DNA of 64,000 nucleotides from CAWIHK01 sp963835935 (lineage in GTDB: Bacteria; Bacteroidota; Ignavibacteria; UBA10030; CAVZMI01), in assembly GCA_963835935.1 (NCBI GenBank), contig CAWIHK010000001.1, positions 682,001-746,000 of the forward strand. The letters are read 5' to 3'. Both the position numbers and the translations under genes were made by a program. Positions 18,300-27,165 of the stretch are shown here, in pieces; within the stretch, counting starts at the first letter, position 1, and each line of letters opens with the position of its first letter. The notes below the pieces were generated by a model. It was not told the DNA's origin. It made no database searches and worked only from the letters and a program-made list of their open reading frames with translations.

Positions 18300-19253
18300 T
18301 TATTTTTGACTCAACTGCTTAGTAATATGACTCAATTTCCATTCGATCATAGGATATTGGTCGACAGCTTTTGAAAATGATTTTGAACCGAATAACAAAT
18401 CGGGTTCATACTTACCTTGGAAAAATGAATTCACGAATTGTGTTTCTTTCTTTGTGAAGCGAAACAAGGGCTTGAGAAATTGTTTTACCTGTTTCTGGGT
18501 TTTTGCAAGATCAAACTTCAATTCTCGCTGTAATAAAGGATATAAGGTTCTCTTGATATCAGTTTGTGTCACTTTATCAACTGTCTCAGAGGACATTTTT
18601 CTAAAATCTTCCCGGTTAATGATACCGTAAAAAATAGTGCAGGTCTTCAAGAGGGGTTTTTTCAGCATAAAATCTTTCTTCACAGAAAGATTAAAGATAT
18701 CATATAGATCCCTCGCGGCGTGACGAGCCAGAAGAGCAATCAACTTAGATGCAAATAGTTCTTCTGGTGCTAAGATGAGAACCTTCGGCAGGGGAAGAGA
18801 AGAAAATAATATTCGCTTTTTTGACACAATAGGTTTCAACAATGGTATTCTCAACAGATAATTGATTTCAACTTTGACTCGATCTCTATTTCCACCCATA
18901 TTCTGATACCATAGATCAAAGCGATCGCTTCCATAATTCTCGGAAAAATCAGATTCATAACGTTGAAGCTGGAATATTCGGCGAAGATGTTCACGAATGA
19001 TTGTTCTTTCGTTGAGCATGATCTTTTTTTCCGGCGAGCCAATATAATTGAGATCAATATCGACCGACAAACGGGGCATATCGAAAATGAACACATTGAT
19101 TGCTGTACCGCCTTTTAGGATAAATCGCCTTTTAAGAAACGGATGCGCATACATTTCACTCAAGAGATCTATTAAACGAAGCACCTTCTCAATATTGGCA
19201 GTATTGAATCGATGCTCCATCGCAATTTGTTTTTTTTCCGCAGATGAAATCAA
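18300..19253 (-). CDS. abiEii: AbiEii-type nucleotidyltransferase toxin
   Basis: The 317-aa protein belongs to the DUF1814 nucleotidyltransferase family. Visible motifs are FILKGGTAINVF (residues 44-55) and RLSVDIDL (61-68) with the metal-binding Asp pair. Further family features include LILAPEELFASKLIALLARHA (then ARDLYDIF). AbiEii toxins act as nucleotidyltransferases, some on tRNA, and cause growth arrest or abort phage infection. The start overlaps the stop of abiEi by 4 bases. Confidence 0.92.
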   Translation of the reverse strand: MISSAEKKQIAMEHRFNTANIEKVLRLIDLLSEMYAHPFLKRRFILKGGTAINVFIFDMPRLSVDIDLNYIGSPEKKIMLNERTIIREHLRRIFQLQRYESDFSENYGSDRFDLWYQNMGGNRDRVKVEINYLLRIPLLKPIVSKKRILFSSLPLPKVLILAPEELFASKLIALLARHAARDLYDIFNLSVKKDFMLKKPLLKTCTIFYGIINREDFRKMSSETVDKVTQTDIKRTLYPLLQRELKFDLAKTQKQVKQFLKPLFRFTKKETQFVNSFFQGKYEPDLLFGSKSFSKAVDQYPMIEWKLSHITKQLSQK

Positions 19254-20029
19254 GAGGTCTCTTCCAATTTACTCTCAAGTGTTGATGGAATCATCAAATT
19301 CCATTCATCGTTAAAACGGTATTCCGTACTACCATTGCCCTCTTGCAAATAAAATGTCCGAGCGCTTAATTTACTTCGAATCTTTTTAAGAAGTTGTTCC
19401 TCGATAGACCATTGTTTTGCCATACGAGATAAAAGCCATCCAGCCTTTGCATATAGGATCTTCTTGTCGAGACGTTGAAGATACTTCAACAGCCTTGATG
19501 TATTTATTGATGGAAACGAGGAAACACTCTTCAGATATTCTTCAACACCTCCAACATATTTCAATCTATCGATACCATCAAGAATTGTTTTTTCTCTATC
19601 GGTTATTGAAAGAGATATTCCATCAATCTTCACCTTTGTAAGTCCAAATGAATCGTTATTGATGACAAACGAATACATCGTTTCCTGGAATTGAAAAGGG
19701 CGCGCTTGTCGAGGTACACTAATATATACGGTGTTGAAAACCGACTCTGCTACACCATGAAGCTCAAGCGCAGTGTGGTAACTCAGGTATGCATGCTTTT
19801 GCATCTTAGCAGCGACGAGATATTTATTCGGTGTAAACGATTGTTCAGCCATTCCCACAGGAATGGTCGCATACAATCCTTTCTTTATCCTCATTATGTA
19901 CCTACTCCGCTGGAGTTCGTAAAGCATCGTGCTGAGAGAGTTTGCATTAGTTTTAAGTTTCTGGCGTGCTTCATCGAACGTGAATACTTGCTGGTGATAA
20001 AAAACAGTAAGAAGTTTCGGGAGCCCCAT
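19250..20029 (-). CDS. abiEi: AbiEi antitoxin (type IV TA)
   Basis: The 259-aa protein has an N-terminal winged helix (FTFDEARQKLKTNANSLSTM, MRIKKGLYATIP) followed by the AbiEi core (YLVAAKMQKHAYLSYHTALE, LSITDREKTILDGIDRLKYV). It sits directly upstream of abiEii in the canonical order. AbiEi opposes the toxin without binding it and represses the promoter. This is the second AbiEi-like gene within 4 kb and differs in sequence from the one paired with Fic. Confidence 0.9.
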   Translation of the reverse strand: MGLPKLLTVFYHQQVFTFDEARQKLKTNANSLSTMLYELQRSRYIMRIKKGLYATIPVGMAEQSFTPNKYLVAAKMQKHAYLSYHTALELHGVAESVFNTVYISVPRQARPFQFQETMYSFVINNDSFGLTKVKIDGISLSITDREKTILDGIDRLKYVGGVEEYLKSVSSFPSINTSRLLKYLQRLDKKILYAKAGWLLSRMAKQWSIEEQLLKKIRSKLSARTFYLQEGNGSTEYRFNDEWNLMIPSTLESKLEETS

Positions 20030-20256
20030 ATATTTTACCTAAATAATGTTTATATGATGGTGAAACAATAAAGGATGACCATATAATAGGTAATGAGGAT
20101 ATGAATGTCAAGTCTGTAAGAATAAATTATTTACCATATATATGTCAATACGTTACCTCTAAATTCAAGTATAAGCATAAAAGAGGTAAGTAGATTGGTG
20201 CTATCAATAATCCTCATCGAACTATTCGATGCTTTTATTTGAAAGAAGGCTTTTAA

Positions 20257-20904
20257 TCATTCATGATCTGTGAAAAGTGGACCATAATCTTTGTTAATAT
20301 TCTGATCTGCAAGCCACCGATATGCTTCCTGACCAAAGTACGAGACTTTTGACCAGAAACCACATCCAAGCAATGGCAAAAGTGAGGGGGAGAACCCAAA
20401 ACAGAAAACGAACACAGGGATTCCGAGTCGCACCCCTCGACCGTGCTCGGGGCAAGCCGTACGACGACAAGCTTTTAATGAGCCGCTGGATGATGGTGAT
20501 GAAAGAAAACAGACGAGAGCCGCCGGTCTGTTACCGGGTAGATGCTTTACCAATGCCACTGAACGACGAGCGAGTCGGCCACGGATAGGAACATTATCAT
20601 TTCCACCTGACCACCAATTTACGGATGCACCACACCGAACTGCATTGAGAACTGAGGAGACTGCAGATAGAGAACATGCACCAACACCACCAGCACCGAA
20701 TGCGGCGAAAATTGAAACACGAGAGAGTGCAGACTCCGGAATGGAAGAGAGAACCATTTCATCAGCGCCAATGGAACAACCAACAGTGATTTGTGCAGAG
20801 GACGCTTTAAGAACTGATGAGACAACTGAACTGACGAGCGGTCGGGCGGATGCAGGCAACGACCGCGAACCGCAAAAGCCTATAGTATTAAAAACTGAAA
20901 ACAT
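20257..20904 (-). CDS. SLOG/DprA-like Rossmann protein, full-length copy
   Basis: From the ATG at 20904 the protein is about 215 aa. It shows a nucleotide-binding SLOG pattern: TIGFCGSRSLP at the N-terminus, ITVGCSIGADEMVLSSI for the glycine-rich second motif, VSIFAAFGAGGVGACS, and the terminal GSLKACRRT...GIPVFVF. SLOG domains bind nucleotide-derived ligands and occur in DprA and in defence and conflict systems. The reading frame carries an insertion that encodes ACPEHGRGV, from a short interspersed DNA repeat. It lies downstream of a 142-bp nested palindrome leader and has a truncated sister at 36610-37068. Function unknown. Confidence 0.6.
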   Translation of the reverse strand: MFSVFNTIGFCGSRSLPASARPLVSSVVSSVLKASSAQITVGCSIGADEMVLSSIPESALSRVSIFAAFGAGGVGACSLSAVSSVLNAVRCGASVNWWSGGNDNVPIRGRLARRSVALVKHLPGNRPAALVCFLSSPSSSGSLKACRRTACPEHGRGVRLGIPVFVFCFGFSPSLLPLLGCGFWSKVSYFGQEAYRWLADQNINKDYGPLFTDHE

Positions 20905-21377
20905 GACGAGACCTATCTGTTTGTAAAAAAACATACATGCCCGCTGATAAAAAATTTCATACTCAGCAGTTGCCGAAGTCAAGGGCCGTGCCCTTCCATT
21001 AGGTTAAGAGAAGAGGGCACGGTTTATATACCCTTGACGAGGCAACATAAAAACATCTTTCATTTTCAGCAGGCATGTGATTCCAAATCAAGGAGAGTCA
21101 GGAGAGGAGGGTCATTATGGACTAATCAAACTCCATGACGGAGCCAAGCGATCCTTCGGCTCACTCCGTTCGCTCAGGGCACGCGGCGTGGGGTTTGTAT
21201 TATTTCGAGTGAATGTGGTTTGTGGAACACAAACCTCATTCACGAGGCCATCGAATAAGCAAGTTAGTCCCATTTGGTTTGAGTCCCTCGCCACGTTTTC
21301 GTGGCGGGGCTCCCTCGACTTCCCCGACTGAAGTCGTGAAAATCGAGGGACAGGGAAAACGAAACGGGAAGTGCTGG
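20570..21377. repeat. SLOG/leader repeat unit, copy 1
   Basis: About 800 bp is highly similar to 36733-37510. It covers the N-terminal half of the SLOG gene, the nested palindrome, a second hairpin (21209-21243, GTGAATG...CATTCAC) and a distal block with CCCTCGAC...TCGAGGG. Confidence 0.85.
20936..21077 (-). ncRNA. Nested inverted-repeat leader of the SLOG gene
   Basis: Four nested stems are visible: CATGCCCGCTGA (20936) with TCAGCAGGCATG (21066); GTTGCC (20969) with GGCAAC (21041); GTCAAGG (20978) with CCTTGAC (21032); and CCGTGCCC (20986) with GGGCACGG (21015). As minus-strand RNA the single outer mismatch becomes a G:U pair. It ends about 30 bases before the SLOG start. It may be a structured leader RNA or a DNA cruciform site. 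Confidence 0.5.
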
Positions 21378-21535
21378 AAATGACTTTGGGATGAAATGAC
21401 GTCCATCAGCACCAGAAATATTTCCACTTTTTAAATTGCCCGTGCTTGATAATAGAAAAATACTGAGTTAATATTGGTGCATCGTTTGGGGCAGGTTAAA
21501 ACAACATCTATAGTATTTCGCAAGGAGATTCATTT

Positions 21536-21890
21536 ATGAGAGCCTCTCTAAGATAGAACATCACACTTATCTGTATACTCATAAGCATTGGTGCACTGAA
21601 TAGTGTTGCCAGAGACAAAAAGATTCCAAAGAAAGATGTTCCCAAAGCCGTACTAACTGCGTTTGAAAGCAAATATCCTAACGCAAAAATCAAGACTTTT
21701 ATTGAAGCAAGGGAGAAGGGAAGTATTTTTTATGAAATTGAAAGTCTAGACGATAAATCTTCTCGCAATATTCTTTACAATTCGGATGGAAAAATCATTG
21801 AATCAACAATCAAAAAAGATAACACTGCCTCCCATGCGAACAAACTGACATGGGAGACAGAGAACTCGTGGCAATTTCAGAAGAATAGGA
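21536..21890 (+). pseudogene. PepSY-like periplasmic protein remnant
   Basis: An AAGGAG site precedes ATG at 21536, but TAG is the seventh codon. After it the same frame continues as a signal-peptide-like stretch (NITLICILISIGALNSVA) and then VPKAVLTAFESKYPNAKIKT and NILYNSDGKIIESTIKKD. This matches the short PepSY-like fold of FCB periplasmic proteins. The 3' end runs into the convergent small gene at 21891. The early stop and the ragged end suggest inactivation, unless the stop is a sequencing error. Confidence 0.6.
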
Positions 21891-22115
21891 TTATTGTAAT
21901 TGTTGTGCCTGCTCTTTGGCTTTTGCTGCGGGTGATTCACTTAATTCTTCTTGAACTTGTTTTCCTGCCATCAATGCTGCGAGATCCTTGGCTTTTTCTG
22001 AAATGATGGCGTTATCTTTTGCTTTAGTTTGTGCAGCTGATTGAGTCTGAGTTTCTTTCGTGGGAGCTGCGACTTGCGTTGGACCAGTCCCTTTTGTAAC
22101 GGCGTTGATTGCCAT
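21891..22115 (-). CDS. Small alanine/glutamine-rich hypothetical protein
   Basis: The 74-aa protein has a strong ribosome site (TGGAGGTAATAAC before ATG). The sequence is low-complexity and rich in A, K, Q and T, with a C-terminal helix (NAIISEKAKDLAALMAGKQV). The ISEKAKDLA pattern resembles short helices in flagellum-associated small proteins, but this is weak. No flagellar gene is nearby. Confidence 0.55.
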   Translation of the reverse strand: MAINAVTKGTGPTQVAAPTKETQTQSAAQTKAKDNAIISEKAKDLAALMAGKQVQEELSESPAAKAKEQAQQLQ

Positions 22116-22731
22116 GTTATTACCTCCATGTACTGATGATGTGTCCTAAACTTTGACCACTTTATCAGCATCCTTGCTGAATGTTCGGTGGTTTTTTATC
22201 TTATATAATATTATCGGACGATGTCCTGATAACATTAATTTTGAGAAAATGACGCTAAAATCAATAATATGTGATTTGATAAGTTTGAAGTGGGAGCATG
22301 TGGATACTAAAAAAAGACATTGGTTCACTTCCCTCAGATCAGAAATGATAAAAAACCTTCATTCATCAACGATTTTGTTTTCGATAATTCTTTTCTTATT
22401 TCTGATGAAGATTTATATCGATGATAATTCTACGCACCGATAAATGAAGGTATGAAAACAGAATACTATTCTCATTGCTATTATCATTGAAAACTCATAA
22501 ATTTTTCTAATAGCTTATCGTTTTTTTTAATACTGAACATGATCGTGACTGCAACGGGATTGTCTCTTCTATTCTTAAAATGAGGTATTGTCTCAATATC
22601 TCATTAAAAGAGGTTCTTCTGAATCTAGAGAGAATTCCTGGCAATTGAGTAACACCATGACACTCAAAACAGTTTTTCAGGCTGGATAGATAATTTCCTG
22701 AGAAATTAAATTATTATGGAGACTGAATTAC
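22116..22731. other. Intergenic region without a supported gene
   Basis: About 615 bases separate the small gene from the TonB receptor. One 96-codon frame (22153-22443) has no ribosome site or family resemblance. ACCTTCATT near 22354 and AATGAAGGT near 22443 form a long-range inverted pair. A promoter for the receptor probably lies in the right part, but no clear consensus is seen. Confidence 0.5.
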
Positions 22732-25155
22732 GTGAAAATATTCAACACTCTATTGGCATTTATGTTCCTTTGTTCACTCAACGCAATTGCACAAAATCAA
22801 CATATAGGAAGAATAACCGGAACGGTCTTAATGGAATCGACAAAGAAGCCATTGGAATTCGTCAATGTGGTCGTGTTCAGCCAATCGGACAGTTCACTCG
22901 TAACGGGGGCTGTCACCGATAATAAAGGGAAATACGAAATTGTAAATATTCCGATTGGAGTGTATTTCATCAAATACAGTTTGCTGGGATATGAAGAAAA
23001 GCAATCGGAAATATTTATTATTGATACACAGCATCGCGAATTTGATTTCGGAAAGACGTATTTGAAAGAATCCGCAGTACGCATGGGTGAAGTGACGGTG
23101 ACCACTCAAAAAATGATTCTCAGCAGTTCAATAGACCGGAAAGTGTATAATGTCCAGCAGGATATTCTGAGTAAGACCGGTTCGGCAAGTGATTTGCTAC
23201 AGAACATTCCCTCTGTTCAAGTTGATATCGACGGTACAGTAAGCCTGCGTGGATCAGAGAATGTTCTCATTCTCCTCAATGGTAAGCCTTCACCTTTGAT
23301 GGGAAAAAACAGAGCGGAGGTATTGCAACAGATGCCAGCGAACTCAATAGAAAAAATCGAAGTCATCACCAATCCTTCCGCAAAATATAAACCGGACGGC
23401 ACATCCGGTATCATCAACATTGTGCTGAAAAAAGATGTAGACACCGGATTGAATGGGTCGGTGAGCGCAAACGGAGGCAACCACGAACGCTATAATGCAA
23501 ACATCAGCCTCAATTACAATCCCGGTACATACAATATCTATGGAAGCTATAGCATCCGTAAGGATGAACGCAACACCTTCACCACAGACAGGCAGACGCA
23601 ATTTGATTCGACCACCTTAAATTTATCCGGTTATCACAACGAAGACGGGAATACTTATGCTCGTCCACTCTCTCATATTGTTTCGCTTGGGTTGGATTAT
23701 CATCTTGACGCATTAAATAACTTCGGCCTCTCCGGTAATTATCGCTATCGAGGTTTCACACGAACCGGGACGTTGACCGAGACGACGATGGATGCAAATA
23801 GCCTGACAACGGAAATCTATGACCGTCTCCGATACGATCCTGAATATGAAAAGGAAGGGGGAGGGAATGTGTACTTCCAACACGATTTCGATGGCGATGA
23901 TCATAAACTACGGGCTGAATTTAATGTTTCGCAGCAACCCGAACAGGAAGACAACCACTACAGTGATGTATACCGATTTCCTACGACGGCGTCGACATAC
24001 GATAACATGCGCATCTACCAAAATGATGACCAAAAACAACTGACCATCGATTACAGCGATAAGTTCAGCGAGCAATCGACATTTGAGATCGGTTATGCCG
24101 GCGATTTTAACTATAGGGATATGAACTATTTGGGAACGTACATAGACCCGATTCAACAGCAGCTTGTTACCGATCTTACAAAAACGACGCATTTCACTTA
24201 CGATGAAACGATTCATGCACTCTATGCAACGTATGAAAATAAAATTGGTGATCTTTCCTTCTTAGGTGGATTCAGAGTGGAACAGTCGTTCGTCAATGCA
24301 AATTTGGTATCGAGTGATTCTATCATCACCAATAATTACTTCGAACTTTATCCCACGCTGCACTTGTCGTACAAAATCAGTCCGTTCCTTGAATTGCAAT
24401 TAAATTACAGTCGGCGTGCTAATAGACCGGAAGGAGACGATCTGAATCCATTTCCTGAATATCAAGATCCCAGAAACGTAAGAGCCGGAAATCCACGCCT
24501 AATGCCGGAATTTATTCATTCGGTGGAATTCGGTCTACAATGGCAAAACGATTATCTTACTATTGTTCCGAGTGTTTTTTATCGCAATAAATATAATGGG
24601 TTTACTCGCGTCACAACCATTCTGAACGACACAACGTTATTGACAACTCAGGAAAATCTTGCTTCGGATAAGTCTGCCGGATTTGAACTGGTCTTTTCTG
24701 GAAATGCAGGGAACACGTTCTCGGCGAACCTTGGCGCGAATGTGTTCTACGAACAGATCGATGCTACCAATCTCGGTTTCAGCGGAACCAAATCGGCGGT
24801 ATCGTGGAGCGGCAATCTGAATTGCAACCTGAATCTTGCGTCAGCAACGATGATTCAAATGAATACAAACTATCGTTCTTTACGACTGACGCCGCAAGGA
24901 GAATTTAAACCAAGCTTTGTGATGAATCTTGGAGTAAGGCAGGATATCTTTGATGACAAGTTTTCGTTGGTCGTGACAGTTTCAGACATTTTAAAAACAC
25001 TCAACAGAAAACTTAATCTCGACACTCCGTTGCTTTTAGAGAACACAATCACTAACCGTGATACTCAAATCATTTATATTGGCATTACATATCACTTCGG
25101 TGAGCCGGCAAAGAAATCGAAAGAAAAATCATTGCAGTACGATAATGGTCTTTGA
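22732..25155 (+). CDS. TonB-dependent outer-membrane receptor (SusC/CirA-like)
   Basis: The 807-aa protein has a signal peptide (residues 1-20, ending AIA). A carboxypeptidase-regulatory-like domain follows (ITGTVLMESTKKPLEFVNVV), then a plug domain (LLQNIPSVQVDIDGTVSLRG, SIEKIEVITNPSAKYKPDGT) and an outer-membrane beta-barrel of the OMP_b-brl_3 type. Such receptors import large or scarce substrates using TonB energy. The GTG start has GGAG 11 bases upstream. No SusD-like partner or substrate gene is adjacent, so the ligand is unknown. Confidence 0.9.
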   Translation: MKIFNTLLAFMFLCSLNAIAQNQHIGRITGTVLMESTKKPLEFVNVVVFSQSDSSLVTGAVTDNKGKYEIVNIPIGVYFIKYSLLGYEEKQSEIFIIDTQHREFDFGKTYLKESAVRMGEVTVTTQKMILSSSIDRKVYNVQQDILSKTGSASDLLQNIPSVQVDIDGTVSLRGSENVLILLNGKPSPLMGKNRAEVLQQMPANSIEKIEVITNPSAKYKPDGTSGIINIVLKKDVDTGLNGSVSANGGNHERYNANISLNYNPGTYNIYGSYSIRKDERNTFTTDRQTQFDSTTLNLSGYHNEDGNTYARPLSHIVSLGLDYHLDALNNFGLSGNYRYRGFTRTGTLTETTMDANSLTTEIYDRLRYDPEYEKEGGGNVYFQHDFDGDDHKLRAEFNVSQQPEQEDNHYSDVYRFPTTASTYDNMRIYQNDDQKQLTIDYSDKFSEQSTFEIGYAGDFNYRDMNYLGTYIDPIQQQLVTDLTKTTHFTYDETIHALYATYENKIGDLSFLGGFRVEQSFVNANLVSSDSIITNNYFELYPTLHLSYKISPFLELQLNYSRRANRPEGDDLNPFPEYQDPRNVRAGNPRLMPEFIHSVEFGLQWQNDYLTIVPSVFYRNKYNGFTRVTTILNDTTLLTTQENLASDKSAGFELVFSGNAGNTFSANLGANVFYEQIDATNLGFSGTKSAVSWSGNLNCNLNLASATMIQMNTNYRSLRLTPQGEFKPSFVMNLGVRQDIFDDKFSLVVTVSDILKTLNRKLNLDTPLLLENTITNRDTQIIYIGITYHFGEPAKKSKEKSLQYDNGL

Positions 25156-25252
25156 TTGTAGGCATCCTCGTGAGCATTTGTAGCGGATGTATTCATTTTG
25201 TGGTATATGGAGATTATATTTCGTCTATCACAGAAGAATGGAAATAGGCTGA

Positions 25253-25528
25253 ATGAGTCGAATAGTCTTCGTCATATTGATTTTCACTTCCTGTTCCGTT
25301 GTTGCAAAACAACAGGACACGGTTTTGATAAAACCTCTTTACAGCGTTCTTTGTTCTGACGGTAGAGAGTTCATTGATTGCATCGCGCTTCGTTTTCATG
25401 AAGCGACACACCTCAATGGATCATCACTCATGACTCTAGGGATTATCGCGGGGGACGACTGCTTCACTATTCTTTGCCGACAAGTCTGTCCGGTTATTTG
25501 CAGAACGCAACCAATTGTCTCTGAATGA
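25253..25528 (+). CDS. Doubtful small exported protein
   Basis: The 91-aa frame begins like a lipoprotein signal (MSRIVFVILIFTSCSVVA), but the remainder matches no family and contains many cysteines. There is no convincing ribosome site. It may be a remnant or a chance frame. The rest of 25156-25623 shows nothing recognisable. Confidence 0.25.
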   Translation: MSRIVFVILIFTSCSVVAKQQDTVLIKPLYSVLCSDGREFIDCIALRFHEATHLNGSSLMTLGIIAGDDCFTILCRQVCPVICRTQPIVSE

Positions 25529-25623
25529 AAAAATATTGAACGTGGCGTAACAATAGTATTTTGCAATGTTATCGCAGTTACAATTTATCGGACTTCTCTA
25601 CAAGGATTTGACAAATAAAATCC

Positions 25624-26538
25624 CTACAAAGATTTTCCTTTCTTTACAAACGTATTATTCTGGTATTCTCGAAAAGCAATTTCCAATTCTTGTTGTGTAT
25701 TCATCACCACCGGACCATACCACGCAATGGGTTCACCTATCGGTTTCCCGGATATCAGGAGAAACCTGATGGGCTGATCTTCTGTTTGAACAACGACTCG
25801 ATCTCCATCGTCAAACAATACAAGCGTTCCGTTGGAAGCGTATGGCTCGCGTTTAATATCAAAATAATTGACCCCATCTTCTTCATAGGAAAACGGCTTC
25901 TTCTCCTTACACAGGAATCCCTGCCCTTCAATTACGTACACGAATACTGTATATCCTTTCTTCGTTACGTGGATAAATTCCGAATCTGACGGTACGGTAA
26001 TATCGAGATACTCCGGATCGACAATTATATCCTTTACAGGCCCGGCTGTATTCTTGTAGGAACCGCATATGAGCTTAATTTTCGTTCCGTTGTCTAGAAT
26101 CACTTCCGGAATATCTGTCTGTTTAACTTCCTGATACCGCGGATCCATAATTTTATGAGAAGCTGGAAGATTTGCCCAGAGTTGAAACCCATACATCGCG
26201 CCTCCTGTACCAGCCTTTGGCATTTCCTGATGAATGATTCCACTGCCTGCCGTCATCCATTGAACATCACCCGAAGAAATGATTCCGCTATTTCCCATAC
26301 TGTCTTTGTGTTCTACGGTTCCTTTGAGCACATACGTGATCGTTTCAATTCCCCGATGAGGATGCCATGGAAATCCTTTAATGTAATCATCCGGATAATC
26401 GGACCGAAAATCATCCAGAAGAAGGAAGGGATCGAATTGAGGTACTTCTTTATTTCCCATTGCCCGTTTGAGGCGGACTCCCGCTCCTTCAAGAACAGGC
26501 TGACTTTTGAAAACCTTCTTTATTCTTCTTGTTTCCAT
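25624..26538 (-). CDS. Pirin family protein
   Basis: From the ATG at 26538, which follows a GGAGGTG ribosome site, the protein is 304 aa. It is a bicupin with the pirin signature: HPHRGIETITYVLKGTVEHK and GDVQWMTAGSGIIHQEMP carry the metal-binding His/Glu set, and FDPFLLLDDF precedes it. Pirins bind Fe and act as redox-responsive regulators or quercetin 2,3-dioxygenases. It is the last gene of a minus-strand run with a cupin, a flavoprotein and a pyruvate oxidase, which suggests a redox or oxidative-stress context. Confidence 0.9.
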   Translation of the reverse strand: METRRIKKVFKSQPVLEGAGVRLKRAMGNKEVPQFDPFLLLDDFRSDYPDDYIKGFPWHPHRGIETITYVLKGTVEHKDSMGNSGIISSGDVQWMTAGSGIIHQEMPKAGTGGAMYGFQLWANLPASHKIMDPRYQEVKQTDIPEVILDNGTKIKLICGSYKNTAGPVKDIIVDPEYLDITVPSDSEFIHVTKKGYTVFVYVIEGQGFLCKEKKPFSYEEDGVNYFDIKREPYASNGTLVLFDDGDRVVVQTEDQPIRFLLISGKPIGEPIAWYGPVVMNTQQELEIAFREYQNNTFVKKGKSL

Positions 26539-26719
26539 CTTACACCTCCGTCCGGTTATACTGTCAATTTGGGCCATATATCTCTACAACTTTTTTTAGA
26601 TTCTCTGTCTGCCAAAGAGTCTTTCTCTATTCGTTAATCAGCCATTTATAAAGCTCTCTTATCTTTTCACTCAAGAGCCTCAAATTTATATGAATATTCC
26701 CAAAACATTATTTTCCACA

Positions 26720-27067
26720 TCAAGATCGGATCATCGTGAGGATCATTTTGAATCGCGTGAGAGCTTTAAGCGCATGGAGTTTCTGCGCGGGCATAAGAAT
26801 TATCTCGCCGCCCTCGACATGGTGGGGCTTACCCTCGATGGAGACTTCTACTTCTCCTTCCAATACTTGAACAAGAGCATCGAATGGCGTTTTATGTTCG
26901 CTTAAACCTTGACCATCATCAAATGAAAATATCGTTATGTTCCCCGTGTGTCCTTTTACTATCTCACGACTTACAATTGCACCTGTCTGGTAACTGATCA
27001 ATTCTGCTAATTTCGTCACCTGGCCGCCTGCAATTCCTTTTGATGTAGATGTTAGATCGTTATTCAT
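26720..27067 (-). CDS. Cupin-domain protein
   Basis: The 115-aa single cupin has a first motif around SEHKTPFDALVQVLEGEVEV and a second motif ending GEIILMPAQKLHALKAL with metal-binding His. Small cupins of this type are often found with pirins and redox enzymes. The start is preceded by an AGGAGTT-like site. The exact activity is unknown. Confidence 0.82.
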   Translation of the reverse strand: MNNDLTSTSKGIAGGQVTKLAELISYQTGAIVSREIVKGHTGNITIFSFDDGQGLSEHKTPFDALVQVLEGEVEVSIEGKPHHVEGGEIILMPAQKLHALKALTRFKMILTMIRS

Positions 27068-27165
27068 TATTAAACTCCTGTGGGCTGTATGTCTTTCCTT
27101 TTCTTGTGTTCAGCTATCATACGAGTGTCTTCAAATATTCGTTGAACGTTTATCATCAGTTTTTT

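Noticed and set aside
22153..22443. 96-codon plus-strand frame before the TonB receptor
   Set aside because: No ribosome site, no domain, low-complexity hydrophobic end; treated as non-coding.
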